Below, piece after piece: positions 18,580 through 27,900 of a DNA stretch of 64,000 nt; the first letter of the stretch is position 1, and the number at the start of each line of letters is the position of its first letter. Both the position numbers and the translations under genes were made by a program. Origin of the DNA: Desulfovibrio sp. GTDB taxonomy: Bacteria; Desulfobacterota; Desulfovibrionia; Desulfovibrionales; Desulfovibrionaceae. The notes beneath the pieces were generated by a model. It was not told the DNA's origin. It worked only from the letters and a program-made list of their open reading frames with translations, and ran no database searches. The stretch spans positions 62,001-126,000 of the forward strand of contig JACQYS010000027.1 in the NCBI GenBank assembly GCA_016208105.1, given 5' to 3'.

Positions 18580-19497
18580 TTACGATCCGTGCTCCTCGCC
18601 CAATTCATTCAGGAAAAATTCGTCCTCTGTCCAGTCCTCGCGCACCTTCACGAAAAGCTCCAGATGCACGGGCGCTCCGGTCAGTTCCATGATCTCTTGC
18701 CTGGCCTGGGTTCCCACATCCTTGAGCACCTTGCCGCCCTTGCCGATCACCATCCCCTTGTGCCTGTCGCGCGAGACGTAGATCACCGCGCTCACGCGCG
18801 CGCCCTTGGCGGTTTCCTGCCAGTGTTCGATGGCCACAGCCGTATTATAGGGCAGTTCCTGGGTGAGCTTCAAAAAAAGCTTTTCGCGGATGATTTCCGA
18901 CGCCAGAAAACGCATGGGCGCGGTGGTGAGTTCGTCACTGGAATAGACCGACTCGCCCTCGGGCAAATGCCCGGTCATGGCTTTCACCAGAGCGTCCAGG
19001 CCGCGCTCCTTGAGCGCGGACACCGGCACTATTTCGGAGCCGGGCCAAGCCTCGCCGAGACGGGCCATAACTGGCAATAAGCCCTTCATATCGGCCAGGG
19101 CGTCGGTCTTGTTGAGGGCAATGATCACAGGCAGACCGGAACGCTCCACCGGACGGGCGAGGAGCTTGATGTCTTTTTCCAGGATGTCTGGTTTGCGTGA
19201 ATAGAACGGGGCATCCAGCACGATGACGATGGCCTGGGCCTGGGACAGGGCCTGCCAGGCGGCCTCGACCAGGCGGCTGTTGAGCTTCGAGCCGCGGGGG
19301 ATGTGCACGCCCGGGGTGTCCAGCAGCACAATCTGGGCCTCGTCCGTGGTGAATATGCCAGCCAACCGGTTGCGGGTGGTCTGGGGTTTGGGGCTGACAA
19401 TGGCCAGCTTTTGTCCGAGAAAAGCGTTCAACAACGTTGACTTGCCAGCGTTTGGCGGTCCGATCAGGGCCACGTGGCCGAAGCGGTGAGCATTCAT
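18580..19497 (-). CDS. era: GTPase Era
   Basis: Ribosome-assembly GTPase that binds the 3' end of 16S rRNA. The 305-residue protein has G1 GPPNAGKST, G3 DTPG, G4 NKTD and a C-terminal KH domain (VIGKGGKVLKDVG). I start at the ATG with AAGGAGGCCACTCT upstream; an earlier in-frame ATG is not supported. It is divergent from topA, with 88 bases between the two starts. Confidence 0.96.
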   Translation of the reverse strand: MNAHRFGHVALIGPPNAGKSTLLNAFLGQKLAIVSPKPQTTRNRLAGIFTTDEAQIVLLDTPGVHIPRGSKLNSRLVEAAWQALSQAQAIVIVLDAPFYSRKPDILEKDIKLLARPVERSGLPVIIALNKTDALADMKGLLPVMARLGEAWPGSEIVPVSALKERGLDALVKAMTGHLPEGESVYSSDELTTAPMRFLASEIIREKLFLKLTQELPYNTAVAIEHWQETAKGARVSAVIYVSRDRHKGMVIGKGGKVLKDVGTQARQEIMELTGAPVHLELFVKVREDWTEDEFFLNELGEEHGS

Positions 19498-19585
19498 AGA
19501 GTGGCCTCCTTTTTTATTGTATTTGGGCGACAAACGTCACCCGCCCCTTGCCTAACCTCTTGACGATGGCTATAGCCGCCCTGTC

Positions 19586-21835
19586 ATGGCGAAAGACCTC
19601 ATAATTGTCGAGTCCCCGGCTAAGGTAAAGACCATCAAGAAGTTTCTCGGAGACAAGTTCTACGTGGAAGCCTCTGTGGGACACGTCCGCGACCTGCCCC
19701 AGAAAAAGCTCGGCGTGGACGAAGCCAACGGCTTCGAACCCCAGTACGGCGTCATCCCGGGCAAACAAAAGGTCGTTGACCAGCTCCTCAAGGTGGCTGG
19801 CAAGGCAAAGACCATCTACCTTGCCCCTGACCCCGACCGCGAGGGCGAGGCCATCGCCTGGCACATTGCCGAGCTTCTCAAGGAAACCAATCCCAACATC
19901 GGGCGCATCCAGTTCAACGAGATCACGGCCAAGGCCGTGCGTGAAGCCCTTGACCACCCCAGCTCCATCGACGAGAAGCTCTTCGAGTCCCAGCAGGCCC
20001 GGCGTATCCTGGACCGGCTGGTGGGATACAAGATTTCCCCTCTCTTGTGGAGAAAGGTGCGCAAAGGCATCAGCGCCGGGCGCGTGCAGTCCGTGGCCCT
20101 CAAGATGGTTGTGGACCGCGAAAAGGAACGCCTGGCCTTTGTTCCCGAGGAATATTGGCTCTTCAAGGCGCGCCTGGATGCCGGGACGCCGCCGCCCTTC
20201 GATGCCGAACTCAGCAAACTCGGGGGCAAGAAGGCCCACATAGGAAGCGGCAAGGTTGCCACGAGCCTGGAAGAGGAACTGAAAGGCCAGCCTTTCCTGG
20301 TGAAGGATGTGGCCGAGAAGGAACGCCAGAAGTCCCCTCCTCCACCCTTCATCACCTCCACGTTGCAGCAGGCCGCCAACCAGCGGCTGGGCTACCCCGC
20401 CAAGAAGACCATGGGCGCGGCCCAGAAGCTCTACGAGGGTGTGGACCTGGGCGAACGTGGCACCACGGCGCTCATTACCTACATGCGTACCGACTCCACC
20501 CGCATTGCCGACGAAGCCCGTGATGCGGCGAAGGCCTACATTGTGGACTCCCTGGGGCAGGAATACTACCCGGAGAAGCCCAGAATTTTCAAAACCAAGT
20601 CCGGAGCCCAGGACGCCCACGAAGCCATCCGCCCGGTCGACGTGCACGTGACGCCCAAAGACGTGGCCGGTCTTCTGCCCAAGGACCAGTTCATGGTCTA
20701 CAAGCTCATCTGGGAACGTTTCGTGGCCTCCCAGATGGCAGTGGCCAAGTTCTGGGACACCGCGGCCACCATCGTTGCGGGCCGTGCCGAATTCAAGGCC
20801 AAGGGGGAGCGCCTGCTCTTCCCCGGTTACCTGAAGGTCTACGGCCAGGACGCCGAGGAAGAGGGCGAGGGAGCCAAAAAGGCCCTGCCGCCACTCAAGA
20901 AGGGCCAGGACTTGAAGCTTTTGGAGATCAAGAAAGAGCAGAAATTCACCCAGCCCCCGGCGCGCTACACCGAGGCCTCCCTGGTACGCGAACTGGAAGA
21001 GAAGGGCATTGGTCGGCCCTCCACGTACGCGGCCATCATCTCCACCCTGCTGGACCGCGACTACGCTCGCCTGGAGGAAAAACACTTCGCTCCCACAGAG
21101 CTTGGCACTACGGTTTCAGACAAACTCTCCGAGCATTTCCAGACCATCATGGACGTGGGCTTCACCGCTGGCATGGAGGAGGCCCTGGATCTGGTGGCCG
21201 AAGGAAAGAAGGACTGGCACGTTCTTCTGTCCGAATTCACCAACGGCTTCTACCCGGCCCTGGAAAAGGCCTCCAAGGACATGGAAAAGCAGGTGATCGA
21301 CTCTGGTCTGGCCTGCCCCAAGTGCGCCAAGCCCATGCAGGTGAAGTTCGGCCGCACCGGCGAGTTCCTGGCCTGCTCCGGCTACCCTGAGTGCAAGTCC
21401 ACCTCGAACTTCACCCGCAACGAGGACGGCAAGTACCAGTTCGCTGAAAAGGCGGCCGAAGCTCCACCCGAAGTGGTGGGCACCTGCCCCGATTGCGGCA
21501 AGGATCTGTATTTAAAGAAAGCCCGCACAGGGAGCCGATTCATCGCCTGTTCCGGCTACCCCAAGTGCAAGCACACCCGCCCCTTCACCACGGGCGTCCC
21601 CTGCCCGCGCGAAGGCTGCGACGGGGAGCTGGTGGAGAAGAGTTCACGCTTCGGCAAGCTGTTCTACTCCTGCTCCAAATATCCCAACTGCGACCAGGCT
21701 GTCTGGGATTGGCCGGTGCAGGAAAAATGTCCGGAGTGCGATTCGCCTATTCTGGTGCGAAAGCAGTCGAAGCGGTACGGCGAGCACCTTGCCTGCCCTG
21801 TGAAGACGTGCAAGTATAGGAAGATACAGGAATGA
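19586..21835 (+). CDS. topA: DNA topoisomerase I
   Basis: Relaxes negative supercoils (type IA). The 749-residue protein has the Toprim domain at the N-terminus (IVESPAKVKTIKKFLG, DPDREGEAIAWH), the core with the catalytic tyrosine near residue 299 in ITYMRTDSTR, and SAGRVQSVAL. The C-terminus carries four zinc-ribbon units (CPKC, CPDC, CPREGC and CPECD with their partner pairs), the usual topA tail. A strong terminator follows 22 bases after the stop. Single-gene unit facing away from era. Confidence 0.97.
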   Translation: MAKDLIIVESPAKVKTIKKFLGDKFYVEASVGHVRDLPQKKLGVDEANGFEPQYGVIPGKQKVVDQLLKVAGKAKTIYLAPDPDREGEAIAWHIAELLKETNPNIGRIQFNEITAKAVREALDHPSSIDEKLFESQQARRILDRLVGYKISPLLWRKVRKGISAGRVQSVALKMVVDREKERLAFVPEEYWLFKARLDAGTPPPFDAELSKLGGKKAHIGSGKVATSLEEELKGQPFLVKDVAEKERQKSPPPPFITSTLQQAANQRLGYPAKKTMGAAQKLYEGVDLGERGTTALITYMRTDSTRIADEARDAAKAYIVDSLGQEYYPEKPRIFKTKSGAQDAHEAIRPVDVHVTPKDVAGLLPKDQFMVYKLIWERFVASQMAVAKFWDTAATIVAGRAEFKAKGERLLFPGYLKVYGQDAEEEGEGAKKALPPLKKGQDLKLLEIKKEQKFTQPPARYTEASLVRELEEKGIGRPSTYAAIISTLLDRDYARLEEKHFAPTELGTTVSDKLSEHFQTIMDVGFTAGMEEALDLVAEGKKDWHVLLSEFTNGFYPALEKASKDMEKQVIDSGLACPKCAKPMQVKFGRTGEFLACSGYPECKSTSNFTRNEDGKYQFAEKAAEAPPEVVGTCPDCGKDLYLKKARTGSRFIACSGYPKCKHTRPFTTGVPCPREGCDGELVEKSSRFGKLFYSCSKYPNCDQAVWDWPVQEKCPECDSPILVRKQSKRYGEHLACPVKTCKYRKIQE

Positions 21836-21857
21836 TTTCGGCCGCTAGCAGCTGATA

Positions 21858-21894
21858 AAAGGCCCGGCAGTTACGCTACTGCCGGGCCTTTTGT
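21858..21894 (+). terminator. intrinsic terminator of topA
   Basis: AAAGGCCCGGCAGT pairs with ACTGCCGGGCCTTT around a six-base loop and is followed by TGTTTTATC. The A-run on the 5' side makes it bidirectional, so it can also stop transcription from the minus-strand cNMP-binding gene. Confidence 0.9.
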
Positions 21895-21948
21895 TTTATC
21901 TGCTCTGTTAAACGCTCCACCAGGGCGCGCACGCTCTCGTTTTAGACA

Positions 21949-22374
21949 TCAGGTCAGAGTGATCTTCCGTGTTGTCTCAACAAACCGCTTGGTTGTGATG
22001 ATGTAGAGGAATTTCATGATATTATAACGGATCTCGATCGGAACGCGATCAAGCACCGCCTTCTCGAACTCGAACAGGATAGCGTCTCCCATGGAGACGG
22101 CCGTGACAGTCCTGGCGATATTTAAAAACGGCCCTACCTCCCCGAATATGTCGCCGGGTCCCAATGTCGTCAGGACCTTGTTGTTGCGCGTGATCCGGAT
22201 TTTTCCACCAAGAACTATGTATATCTTGTTGGCCGAGTCGCCGACACGGTAAACCACGCTTCCACTGCCAAGCTTCGCCCAATGGCCTTCATTGACGAAC
22301 GCCTCAAGTGTCGCATCATCCGGGAAAGCGGAGAAGAACGGGATTTTGCGCAGCAGTTCGAGCTTGGGGATCAT
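21949..22374 (-). CDS. cyclic-nucleotide-binding domain protein
   Basis: A 141-residue single-domain protein with the Crp-type cNMP-binding beta-roll: FSAFPDDATLEAFV, then GSVVYRVGDSANKIYIVLGGKIRI, the phosphate-cassette region GDIFGEVGPFLNIARTVTAVSMGDAILFEF. The cassette has FGEVGPFLNIARTVTA, close to the canonical FGE(x)ALL..PR(S/T)A, with Arg present. No DNA-binding helix-turn-helix follows, so it is not a Crp regulator; it probably senses a nucleotide or acts with a partner. AAGGA precedes the ATG. It is the last gene before a bidirectional terminator. Confidence 0.85.
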   Translation of the reverse strand: MIPKLELLRKIPFFSAFPDDATLEAFVNEGHWAKLGSGSVVYRVGDSANKIYIVLGGKIRITRNNKVLTTLGPGDIFGEVGPFLNIARTVTAVSMGDAILFEFEKAVLDRVPIEIRYNIMKFLYIITTKRFVETTRKITLT

Positions 22375-22516
22375 TGACTATCCTTGGTCGTGGCAGAATG
22401 TGCGTGGCTTATAAACATGCAACATACTGCCCTTGTTAAGTCAATCTCCCCTGCACGGGACTTCCTATTCGGGTTGAAAAAAACCTCACCCCTCGCGAGG
22501 TTGGAGAAGCAAATAA

Positions 22517-24280
22517 TTACCCCCGCCCCTCCCCGCTCTGCACGGCCCACAGGCCGGCGTAAACACCTTTCTGGGCCAGCAGATCGTCATGGCGGCCGCG
22601 CTCCACGATCACGCCTTCCACCACCACGATGATCTCATCCGCAAGGCGCACGGTGGAGAGCCTATGAGCGACGGCCAGGGTCATGCGGTTCTGCCGGAAA
22701 GCATGCAGGTTGTGCTGGATGATGCCCTCGGTGCGGGTGTCCACGGCCGAGGTGGCCTCGTCCAGCACTAGGATGTCCGGGTTTCTCAGCACCGCCCGGG
22801 CGAGCGAAATACGCTGGCGCTGACCACCGGAAAGTTTCACCCCTCCCTCGCCGATGGGCGTGTCAAAACCCTGTGGCAGCTCCTTGATGAACTCAAGCGC
22901 GCCGGCGATACGTGCGGCATCCGCTAACGCCTGACCCGTAGCCTCCGGCGCTCCCAGGCGGATGTTTTCGGCCACGCTGCCGGCGAACAAAAACGCGTCC
23001 TGGGAAACATAGCCCATGTGGCGGCGCAGGCTTTCCAAGGTGAATTCCGAAATATCCCGCCCATTGAGTGCTATCCGTCCCGAGGCCGGCTCCAGATGGC
23101 GCAGCATGAGCTTCACCAGGGTGGATTTGCCAGCTCCCGTGGGCCCAACCACTCCGAGCACCTTGCCGCGCTCCATGGTGAAATCCACACCGTTTATGAC
23201 TGGCTCGCGGTCCGGGTAGGCGAAGCGGACGTTCTCGAACCGGATCGCAAGGGGCGTCTCATCAAGGGGCACCGAACCTGGTTTGTCCGCAATAGCCGGC
23301 TTGAGCGACAGCACCCCCCAGATGCGAACGGCCGACGCCTCAGAGCGCTGGAACTGATTGATGAGCATGCCGAACACGAAAAGCGGCAGGATCATGCGGG
23401 TGGCCAGCAGGATGAAGGTGGCGTAGTCGCCAAGGGTCGGCCCGTTTCCGGAAAGGGTCAGCCAGCCGCCGCCCGCAATGAGCAGGGCGAAGGCCGCTCC
23501 GGCCACGCAGTAGAGCACAGGAATAAAGCGCGCCCTGGCCAGGGCTGCGCCCACGGCCTCATCCCTGTAGCGAGCAGACTGCACATCCACCCTTCGGGCC
23601 TGGTCCTCCTCGGCCGTGAAGGCCTGAATCACGCCCATGCCCCGCAGGTTGTTGCCGATGATGGCCGCCACTTGGCCCACGGCCTTTCGGGCCTCGCGGT
23701 AGCGCGGCCGGATACGCGTTGAAAAGGTGCGCACCGCGGCGAAGGCCACAGGCATGGGAGCCAGAAGCAGGAGCGCCAGGCGCCAATCGATCCAGAAAAG
23801 AACCGCGAAGGTTCCCACGAAAGTGATCACCAGGCGAATCGAAGAGGTGGTGGAATCGGAGAGGAAGGTCTCCAGGGTGTCCACGTCCGAGGAGACCACA
23901 TTCAAGAGATCCCCGGACTGGCGTTCCTCGAAAAAATGCATATCTTGCCGCTGCAGGTGGCGGTAGAGCGCGTTCCTCAAATCGTGGCGCACGTGCTGAG
24001 CCATGGAGTCCAGAGCGTAGTCGCTCACTGATTGAAACGCGGCAAGGCAGACGAAGGCAACGAGCACCCCGCCCCCGTAGAGGAGCAGGGTGTCCAGCCC
24101 CGGGGCCAGGCCTGACTTGGCGGCTGTGATGGCATCCACGGCCCGTCCCACCAGGATCATGGGTATCAGGTCGCAGGCCCGGGCCGCGGCATTGCTGATA
24201 AGGCCCAGAAAAAAACGTTTGCGGTACGGGGCCACGAAAGACAGGAGTTTGGGCAGGACCCAGCTTGAAGCGATGCGCAT
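22517..24280 (-). CDS. ABC exporter, fused membrane and ATPase (MsbA/MDR-like)
   Basis: A 587-residue half-transporter that dimerises to export lipids or drugs. Six membrane segments occupy about residues 20-310 and the ATPase follows, with Walker A GPTGAGKST, Q-loop, signature LSGGQRQRIS, Walker B ILVLDEATSAVD and the switch histidine in AHRLST. An in-frame TTG six codons upstream is an alternative start. The start faces the rubredoxin gene on the other strand at 40 bases. The substrate is unknown; no MsbA-specific neighbour (lpxK) is present. Confidence 0.9.
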   Translation of the reverse strand: MRIASSWVLPKLLSFVAPYRKRFFLGLISNAAARACDLIPMILVGRAVDAITAAKSGLAPGLDTLLLYGGGVLVAFVCLAAFQSVSDYALDSMAQHVRHDLRNALYRHLQRQDMHFFEERQSGDLLNVVSSDVDTLETFLSDSTTSSIRLVITFVGTFAVLFWIDWRLALLLLAPMPVAFAAVRTFSTRIRPRYREARKAVGQVAAIIGNNLRGMGVIQAFTAEEDQARRVDVQSARYRDEAVGAALARARFIPVLYCVAGAAFALLIAGGGWLTLSGNGPTLGDYATFILLATRMILPLFVFGMLINQFQRSEASAVRIWGVLSLKPAIADKPGSVPLDETPLAIRFENVRFAYPDREPVINGVDFTMERGKVLGVVGPTGAGKSTLVKLMLRHLEPASGRIALNGRDISEFTLESLRRHMGYVSQDAFLFAGSVAENIRLGAPEATGQALADAARIAGALEFIKELPQGFDTPIGEGGVKLSGGQRQRISLARAVLRNPDILVLDEATSAVDTRTEGIIQHNLHAFRQNRMTLAVAHRLSTVRLADEIIVVVEGVIVERGRHDDLLAQKGVYAGLWAVQSGEGRG

Positions 24281-24320
24281 TTGTTCCGTATAGCGCAACC
24301 CACGAGGGAGGAAAATACCG

Positions 24321-24488
24321 ATGGAAGACAGATACGTTTGCCTGCTGTGCGGCTACACCTACGACCCCAAGCGGGGCGACGAAAAGGGCGGCATCAAGCC
24401 CGGCACCCCTGGGGACAAGCTCCCCGTTGATTGGTGCTGTCCCCTGTGCCGGACGGACCAGACCAATTTCGCCAGGAAAGGCGAGTAG
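24321..24488 (+). CDS. rubredoxin
   Basis: A 55-residue one-iron electron carrier of the kind sulfate reducers use with superoxide and oxygen reductases. Both iron-binding loops are present: CLLCGYTYDP and CCPLCRTDQTNF, separated by the family's GDEKGGIKPGT and LPVDWCCPLC. GAGGGAGGAAAATACCG precedes the ATG. The second loop has CPLCR where most rubredoxins have CPxCG, a small variation. Too short to stand out by length, but complete from start to stop. No redox partner is adjacent. Confidence 0.95.
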   Translation: MEDRYVCLLCGYTYDPKRGDEKGGIKPGTPGDKLPVDWCCPLCRTDQTNFARKGE

Positions 24489-24631
24489 CCTACGACTCGC
24501 ACCCGCAATCCCGCTACTCGGGGTTTTGTACTTGCTAAGTCGCCAAGCTTCTGCATTGACGGGCCACCCGCTCGGTGTTTCAGGACACAAATCCGCTGAA
24601 AAGGGCGCGCACTTTCACCTGAATGATGTTT

Positions 24632-25483
24632 TCACCGCCTGGGAGCAGTCGGGTTGCGTGCCTCACACGGCGTACCGACCTGGCACAATCCGCAGCTGTT
24701 CACCGGAAATCCCAGCTGCTCGCGCTCGACAAATCCCGCCGTCACTCCTCGGATGTAGTCCTTGCATTTTATTTTGTCGTGACCGGCTTCAGTGATGGCC
24801 CCGGCCGGGCAGCGCTTGATGCAGCCCCGGCAGACGCCCTTGGCGGCACGCAGACACCATTGGTTGTGGGCGATATAGGGCCTGGGTGTTGGTGAAAGCA
24901 CGGTTTTGGCCACAACAGACCCAACTCGCACCGCTTTGCCAGCCGGGGTGATCAGCCCGTCCGACAGGCCGAATGTGCCCAAGCCGCAGGCGTGAGCCGC
25001 GTGCCGCTCGGACCAGTTCGACGCGAACCCGAACCGTTCTGACATGGCCCGCCCCCACTGGGGGAGAAGCGTCGGTGCAATCGCGGCAACACCACGCTCA
25101 GCCAGCAGTTCAATCATGAACCTCCGCAGGTTCTCGTTCACCATCTCCCCGTAGTGACGCGCCCGGCTCCACTCGATGCTCGGCATATCACGAGCCTTTC
25201 GGTGCGCTGCGCGTGTGTGTGCGGTTTGGGGCAGCACCCAGGCGATAACCGTAAGTTCTTCAGCGCGAACATCTTCCTCGGGATAGGCCAAGGAGTAGGC
25301 TTCTTGCGGCGTCCAGTAGAACTCCGGCCCGATGTCCCTCTTCAACAATGCAAACAGCGGATCCGCACCTGAGGCGCACCCAAGCAGGGGCGTATCAAAG
25401 GCTGGCAGGTCCGATCCAGGCTCAATGGAGTTGTTGTCCCTCTCGGACATCCAGGAAACCACTTTCTCTGCGATCAGGTGCAT
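24632..25483 (-). CDS. QueG-like 4Fe-4S ferredoxin protein
   Basis: A 283-residue protein related to the epoxyqueuosine reductase/reductive dehalogenase ferredoxin family. The C-terminal part has a ferredoxin-type cluster motif CRGCIKRCPAGAI with further cysteines (CGLCQVGTPC), while the N-terminal ~170 residues correspond to the corrinoid-binding-like domain, with HACGLGTFGLSDGLITPAGKAVRVGSV, a motif shared with QueG. It lacks the C-terminal HEAT-repeat tail of typical QueG (about 370 residues), so it is probably one of the paralogous short forms of unknown substrate, not queG itself. GGGAGTAACCC precedes the ATG. It is divergent from the yggS-like gene. Confidence 0.8.
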   Translation of the reverse strand: MHLIAEKVVSWMSERDNNSIEPGSDLPAFDTPLLGCASGADPLFALLKRDIGPEFYWTPQEAYSLAYPEEDVRAEELTVIAWVLPQTAHTRAAHRKARDMPSIEWSRARHYGEMVNENLRRFMIELLAERGVAAIAPTLLPQWGRAMSERFGFASNWSERHAAHACGLGTFGLSDGLITPAGKAVRVGSVVAKTVLSPTPRPYIAHNQWCLRAAKGVCRGCIKRCPAGAITEAGHDKIKCKDYIRGVTAGFVEREQLGFPVNSCGLCQVGTPCEARNPTAPRR

Positions 25484-25613
25484 GGGTTACTCCCTTCTTG
25501 GCAACAGGATAGCCCACCGCCATTTTCAATTCAAACCCTCCCGGAACGATTGCCGGCTTTGGGTCTGCCCTCCCCCATTTTCCATCAGCTACTATTGTGT
25601 TACCGCATGGGCC

Positions 25614-26312
25614 ATGCCGGAGATGATGAACGCGAGAATACGCCTGGATCAGGTTCGTAAACGCATAGCGCGCGCCTGTGCCCGGGTCGGCCGGAACCCG
25701 GCGGATGTGACCCTGGTGGCCGTGTCCAAGACCCACCCCCCCCAGGACGTGGCCGCTCTTAATCAGGCGGGACAGGCGGTGTTCGCGGAGTCGTACGTCC
25801 AGGAGGCTTTGCCCAAGATGGACGCTCTGGCGGATCTTCATGTCCGCTGGCACTTCATTGGCCGGTTGCAGAAAAACAAGGTGAAGTACGTAGCAGGGCG
25901 ATTCGATTTGATTCATTCCATTGATTCAATTGAACTGGCCCGGATGTTGCATAAAAAATGCGCGGCTCGTGGGATAATCCAGCCTGTGCTGGTGCAGGTC
26001 AATCTTGCCTGCGAAACCCAGAAAGCCGGCTGTTCCCTGGAAGGTACGCTGCCCTTGGCGCAGGAAGTGCGCGGGCTGTCCGGGCTGAAACTCGAGGGGC
26101 TCATGCTTTTGCCCCCCTGGGATGAAGACCCGGAGGCCAATCGAAGCCTCTTCGCCCAGGCAGCCAAGCTCAAACATGAGCTTGCGGACCGCCTTGGCCA
26201 GGCCCTGCCCGTTCTTTCCATGGGCATGTCCCACGACCTGGAGCAGGCCGTGGAGGAAGGCGCCACCATGGTGCGGGTGGGCACGGACCTTTTCGGGGAA
26301 AGAAACCGCTGA
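25614..26312 (+). CDS. YggS/PLPBP family PLP homeostasis protein
   Basis: A 232-residue alanine-racemase-fold protein that binds pyridoxal phosphate and keeps PLP and amino-acid pools balanced. PLP lysine in LVAVSKTHP, then GEN-like FAESYVQE, WHFIGRLQKNKVKY, IHSIDS, LVQVNLACETQKAGC, and MGMSHDLEQAVEEGATMVRVGTDLFG. In most relatives the FAESY position reads GENYVQE; here FAESYVQE. A start at 25614 (MPEMMNARI) is my choice among several adjacent ATGs; the reading frame extends upstream but is not coding. fliL begins 20 bases after the stop, so it is probably the first gene of the flagellar transcript. Confidence 0.9.
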   Translation: MPEMMNARIRLDQVRKRIARACARVGRNPADVTLVAVSKTHPPQDVAALNQAGQAVFAESYVQEALPKMDALADLHVRWHFIGRLQKNKVKYVAGRFDLIHSIDSIELARMLHKKCAARGIIQPVLVQVNLACETQKAGCSLEGTLPLAQEVRGLSGLKLEGLMLLPPWDEDPEANRSLFAQAAKLKHELADRLGQALPVLSMGMSHDLEQAVEEGATMVRVGTDLFGERNR

Positions 26313-26331
26313 CGCGAACAAGGAGCCGAGG

Positions 26332-26898
26332 ATGGCCGATCTTGAAGAAGAAGATGGCGCACAGCCAAAAAAGAAGAAAGGCAAACTCCTTATCATCATC
26401 CTTCTGGTGGTGGTTCTCGCTGCCTTGGGCGGCGGCGGATACTTCGCATACCTGAAGTTCTTCAAGGCCCCTCCGCCTGAGAGCACAGAAGAACAAGCCC
26501 CGCCTGAGGGAGCTAAGAAGGAAGAGAAGAAAGAGGAAAAGAAGGAAGAGAAGAAGAAGGAAGAGAAGAAGGATGAGAAGAAAAAAGACGAGAAAAAACC
26601 CGTTACTTCCATCCAAAATATCGTCACGAACTTGGCCGATCCAGGCGGCAAGCGCTATGTCCGCCTTTCCGTGGAATTCGACTTCAAGGACGAGCATACG
26701 GCCGCGGAGTTCGCCGAAAAATACCAGGCCCGGGTCAAGGACGCCATTCTGACCCTTCTCTGGTCCAAGACCAGCGAAGAACTTTCCAACGTGGACGGAA
26801 TGATCGCCTTCCGCACCGAGCTGCAGAACCGGGTGAACCAGATCATGGGGCCTGGCATGGTGAAACAGGTGTTCATCACCGACAGGGTGATCCAGTAG
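26332..26898 (+). CDS. fliL: flagellar basal-body protein FliL
   Basis: Single-pass inner-membrane protein that supports the stator ring of the flagellar motor. The 188-residue protein has a short charged cytoplasmic head, a membrane segment (about residues 18-39), an extreme Lys/Glu linker (about 60-87) and a periplasmic FliL domain (SIQNIVTNLADPGGKRYVRLSVEFDF, ending MVKQVFITDRVIQ). An AGGAGCCGAGG site precedes the ATG. The linker is encoded by a near-pure purine tract. It is followed 9 bases later by fliM. Confidence 0.93.
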   Translation: MADLEEEDGAQPKKKKGKLLIIILLVVVLAALGGGGYFAYLKFFKAPPPESTEEQAPPEGAKKEEKKEEKKEEKKKEEKKDEKKKDEKKPVTSIQNIVTNLADPGGKRYVRLSVEFDFKDEHTAAEFAEKYQARVKDAILTLLWSKTSEELSNVDGMIAFRTELQNRVNQIMGPGMVKQVFITDRVIQ

Positions 26899-26907
26899 GG
26901 ACAGGAC

Positions 26908-27885
26908 ATGAGTAAAATCCTGAGCCAGGACGAGGTCGACACCCTACTTCGGGGACTGACCGGCGGCGAAGTTGAGGCCGAGTCTGAAATCCTGGAGGAC
27001 GATTCGGGCATAGTGCCCTTTGACCTCTCCAACCAGGACCGCATCATCCGCGGGCGAATGCCCGTCCTTGAGATAATAAACGACCGTTTTTCACGTCTGG
27101 CCACCAATGCCATGGCCAATGCCATGCGCAAACGCGTGGACGTGAACCCCATCTCCATCGACATGTCCAAATTCGGCGACTTCATGCGGAGCCTGCCGGT
27201 GCCGACCTCGATAAACATCTTCAAGCTCGACCCCCTGCGCGGCAATGCCATCCTGGTTGTGGATTCGCGCCTGGTGTTCGCCCTGGTGGAAAATTTCTTC
27301 GGCGGGGCTGGCAGTCAGCCAAAGGTCGAGGGCCGGGACTTCACACCCATCGAGCAGGCCATCATTTCCAAGGTGGTCAGGATCGCCCTGGCCAACCTCG
27401 AAGACGCCTGGAGGCCCGTGCACGAGGTGCACGTGGAGCTTATCCGCTCCGAGATAAACCCCCAGTTCGCGGCCATCGTGCCCCCTTCCGACGTGGTGGT
27501 CGTGGTCACCTTCGAGGTGGAGCTGGAGAACGCCATCGGCTCCATGATCGCCTGCCTGCCCTACGCCACCATCGAACCCATTCGTTCAAAACTCTACGCC
27601 TCCTTCCAGTCCGAGCGACTGGAAGTGGACCATGCCTGGATAAGCCGCTTCAAGGAGCGGCTTATGGAAACCCCTGTGGAAGTTGTGGTGGAGTTCGGCA
27701 AGTCCCAGCTTTCCGGGCGCCAGCTTCTCTCTCTCAAAGAGGGGGACATCATCCTGCTGGACACGGACGTGGAAGCCCTTTTAAAGGCCGAGGTGCAGGG
27801 CGTGAAAAAATTCTGGGGAATCCCGGGCAACGTGAAATCCAACAAAGCCTTCCAGGTTATCCGGGAAGAGGAAACCCATTTCTAA
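26908..27885 (+). CDS. fliM: flagellar motor switch protein FliM
   Basis: Part of the switch (C) ring, contacted by CheY-P and FliG. The 325-residue protein begins with the CheY-binding peptide (ILSQDEVDTLLRGLTGG, close to the canonical LSQxEIDALL), then the middle domain with NEVGGAG-like FFGGAGSQP, and a SpoA-type C-terminal domain with the GDIILLD turn. Six bases separate it from the next reading frame. Fits the fliL-M-N-O-P-Q order. Confidence 0.95.
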   Translation: MSKILSQDEVDTLLRGLTGGEVEAESEILEDDSGIVPFDLSNQDRIIRGRMPVLEIINDRFSRLATNAMANAMRKRVDVNPISIDMSKFGDFMRSLPVPTSINIFKLDPLRGNAILVVDSRLVFALVENFFGGAGSQPKVEGRDFTPIEQAIISKVVRIALANLEDAWRPVHEVHVELIRSEINPQFAAIVPPSDVVVVVTFEVELENAIGSMIACLPYATIEPIRSKLYASFQSERLEVDHAWISRFKERLMETPVEVVVEFGKSQLSGRQLLSLKEGDIILLDTDVEALLKAEVQGVKKFWGIPGNVKSNKAFQVIREEETHF

Positions 27886-27900
27886 GGGGAGGTGGCTGAC

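Noticed and set aside
19514-21085. 523-residue open frame antisense to topA
   Set aside because: It is a mirror of the topA codons in a GC-rich gene; topA is complete and well motivated, the antisense frame has no motifs.
22517-24280. calling this gene msbA
   Set aside because: The fold fits many exporters; no lpxK neighbour or substrate-specific residue was recognised.
24632-25483. calling this gene queG
   Set aside because: It is related, but shorter and missing the C-terminal HEAT-repeat tail.
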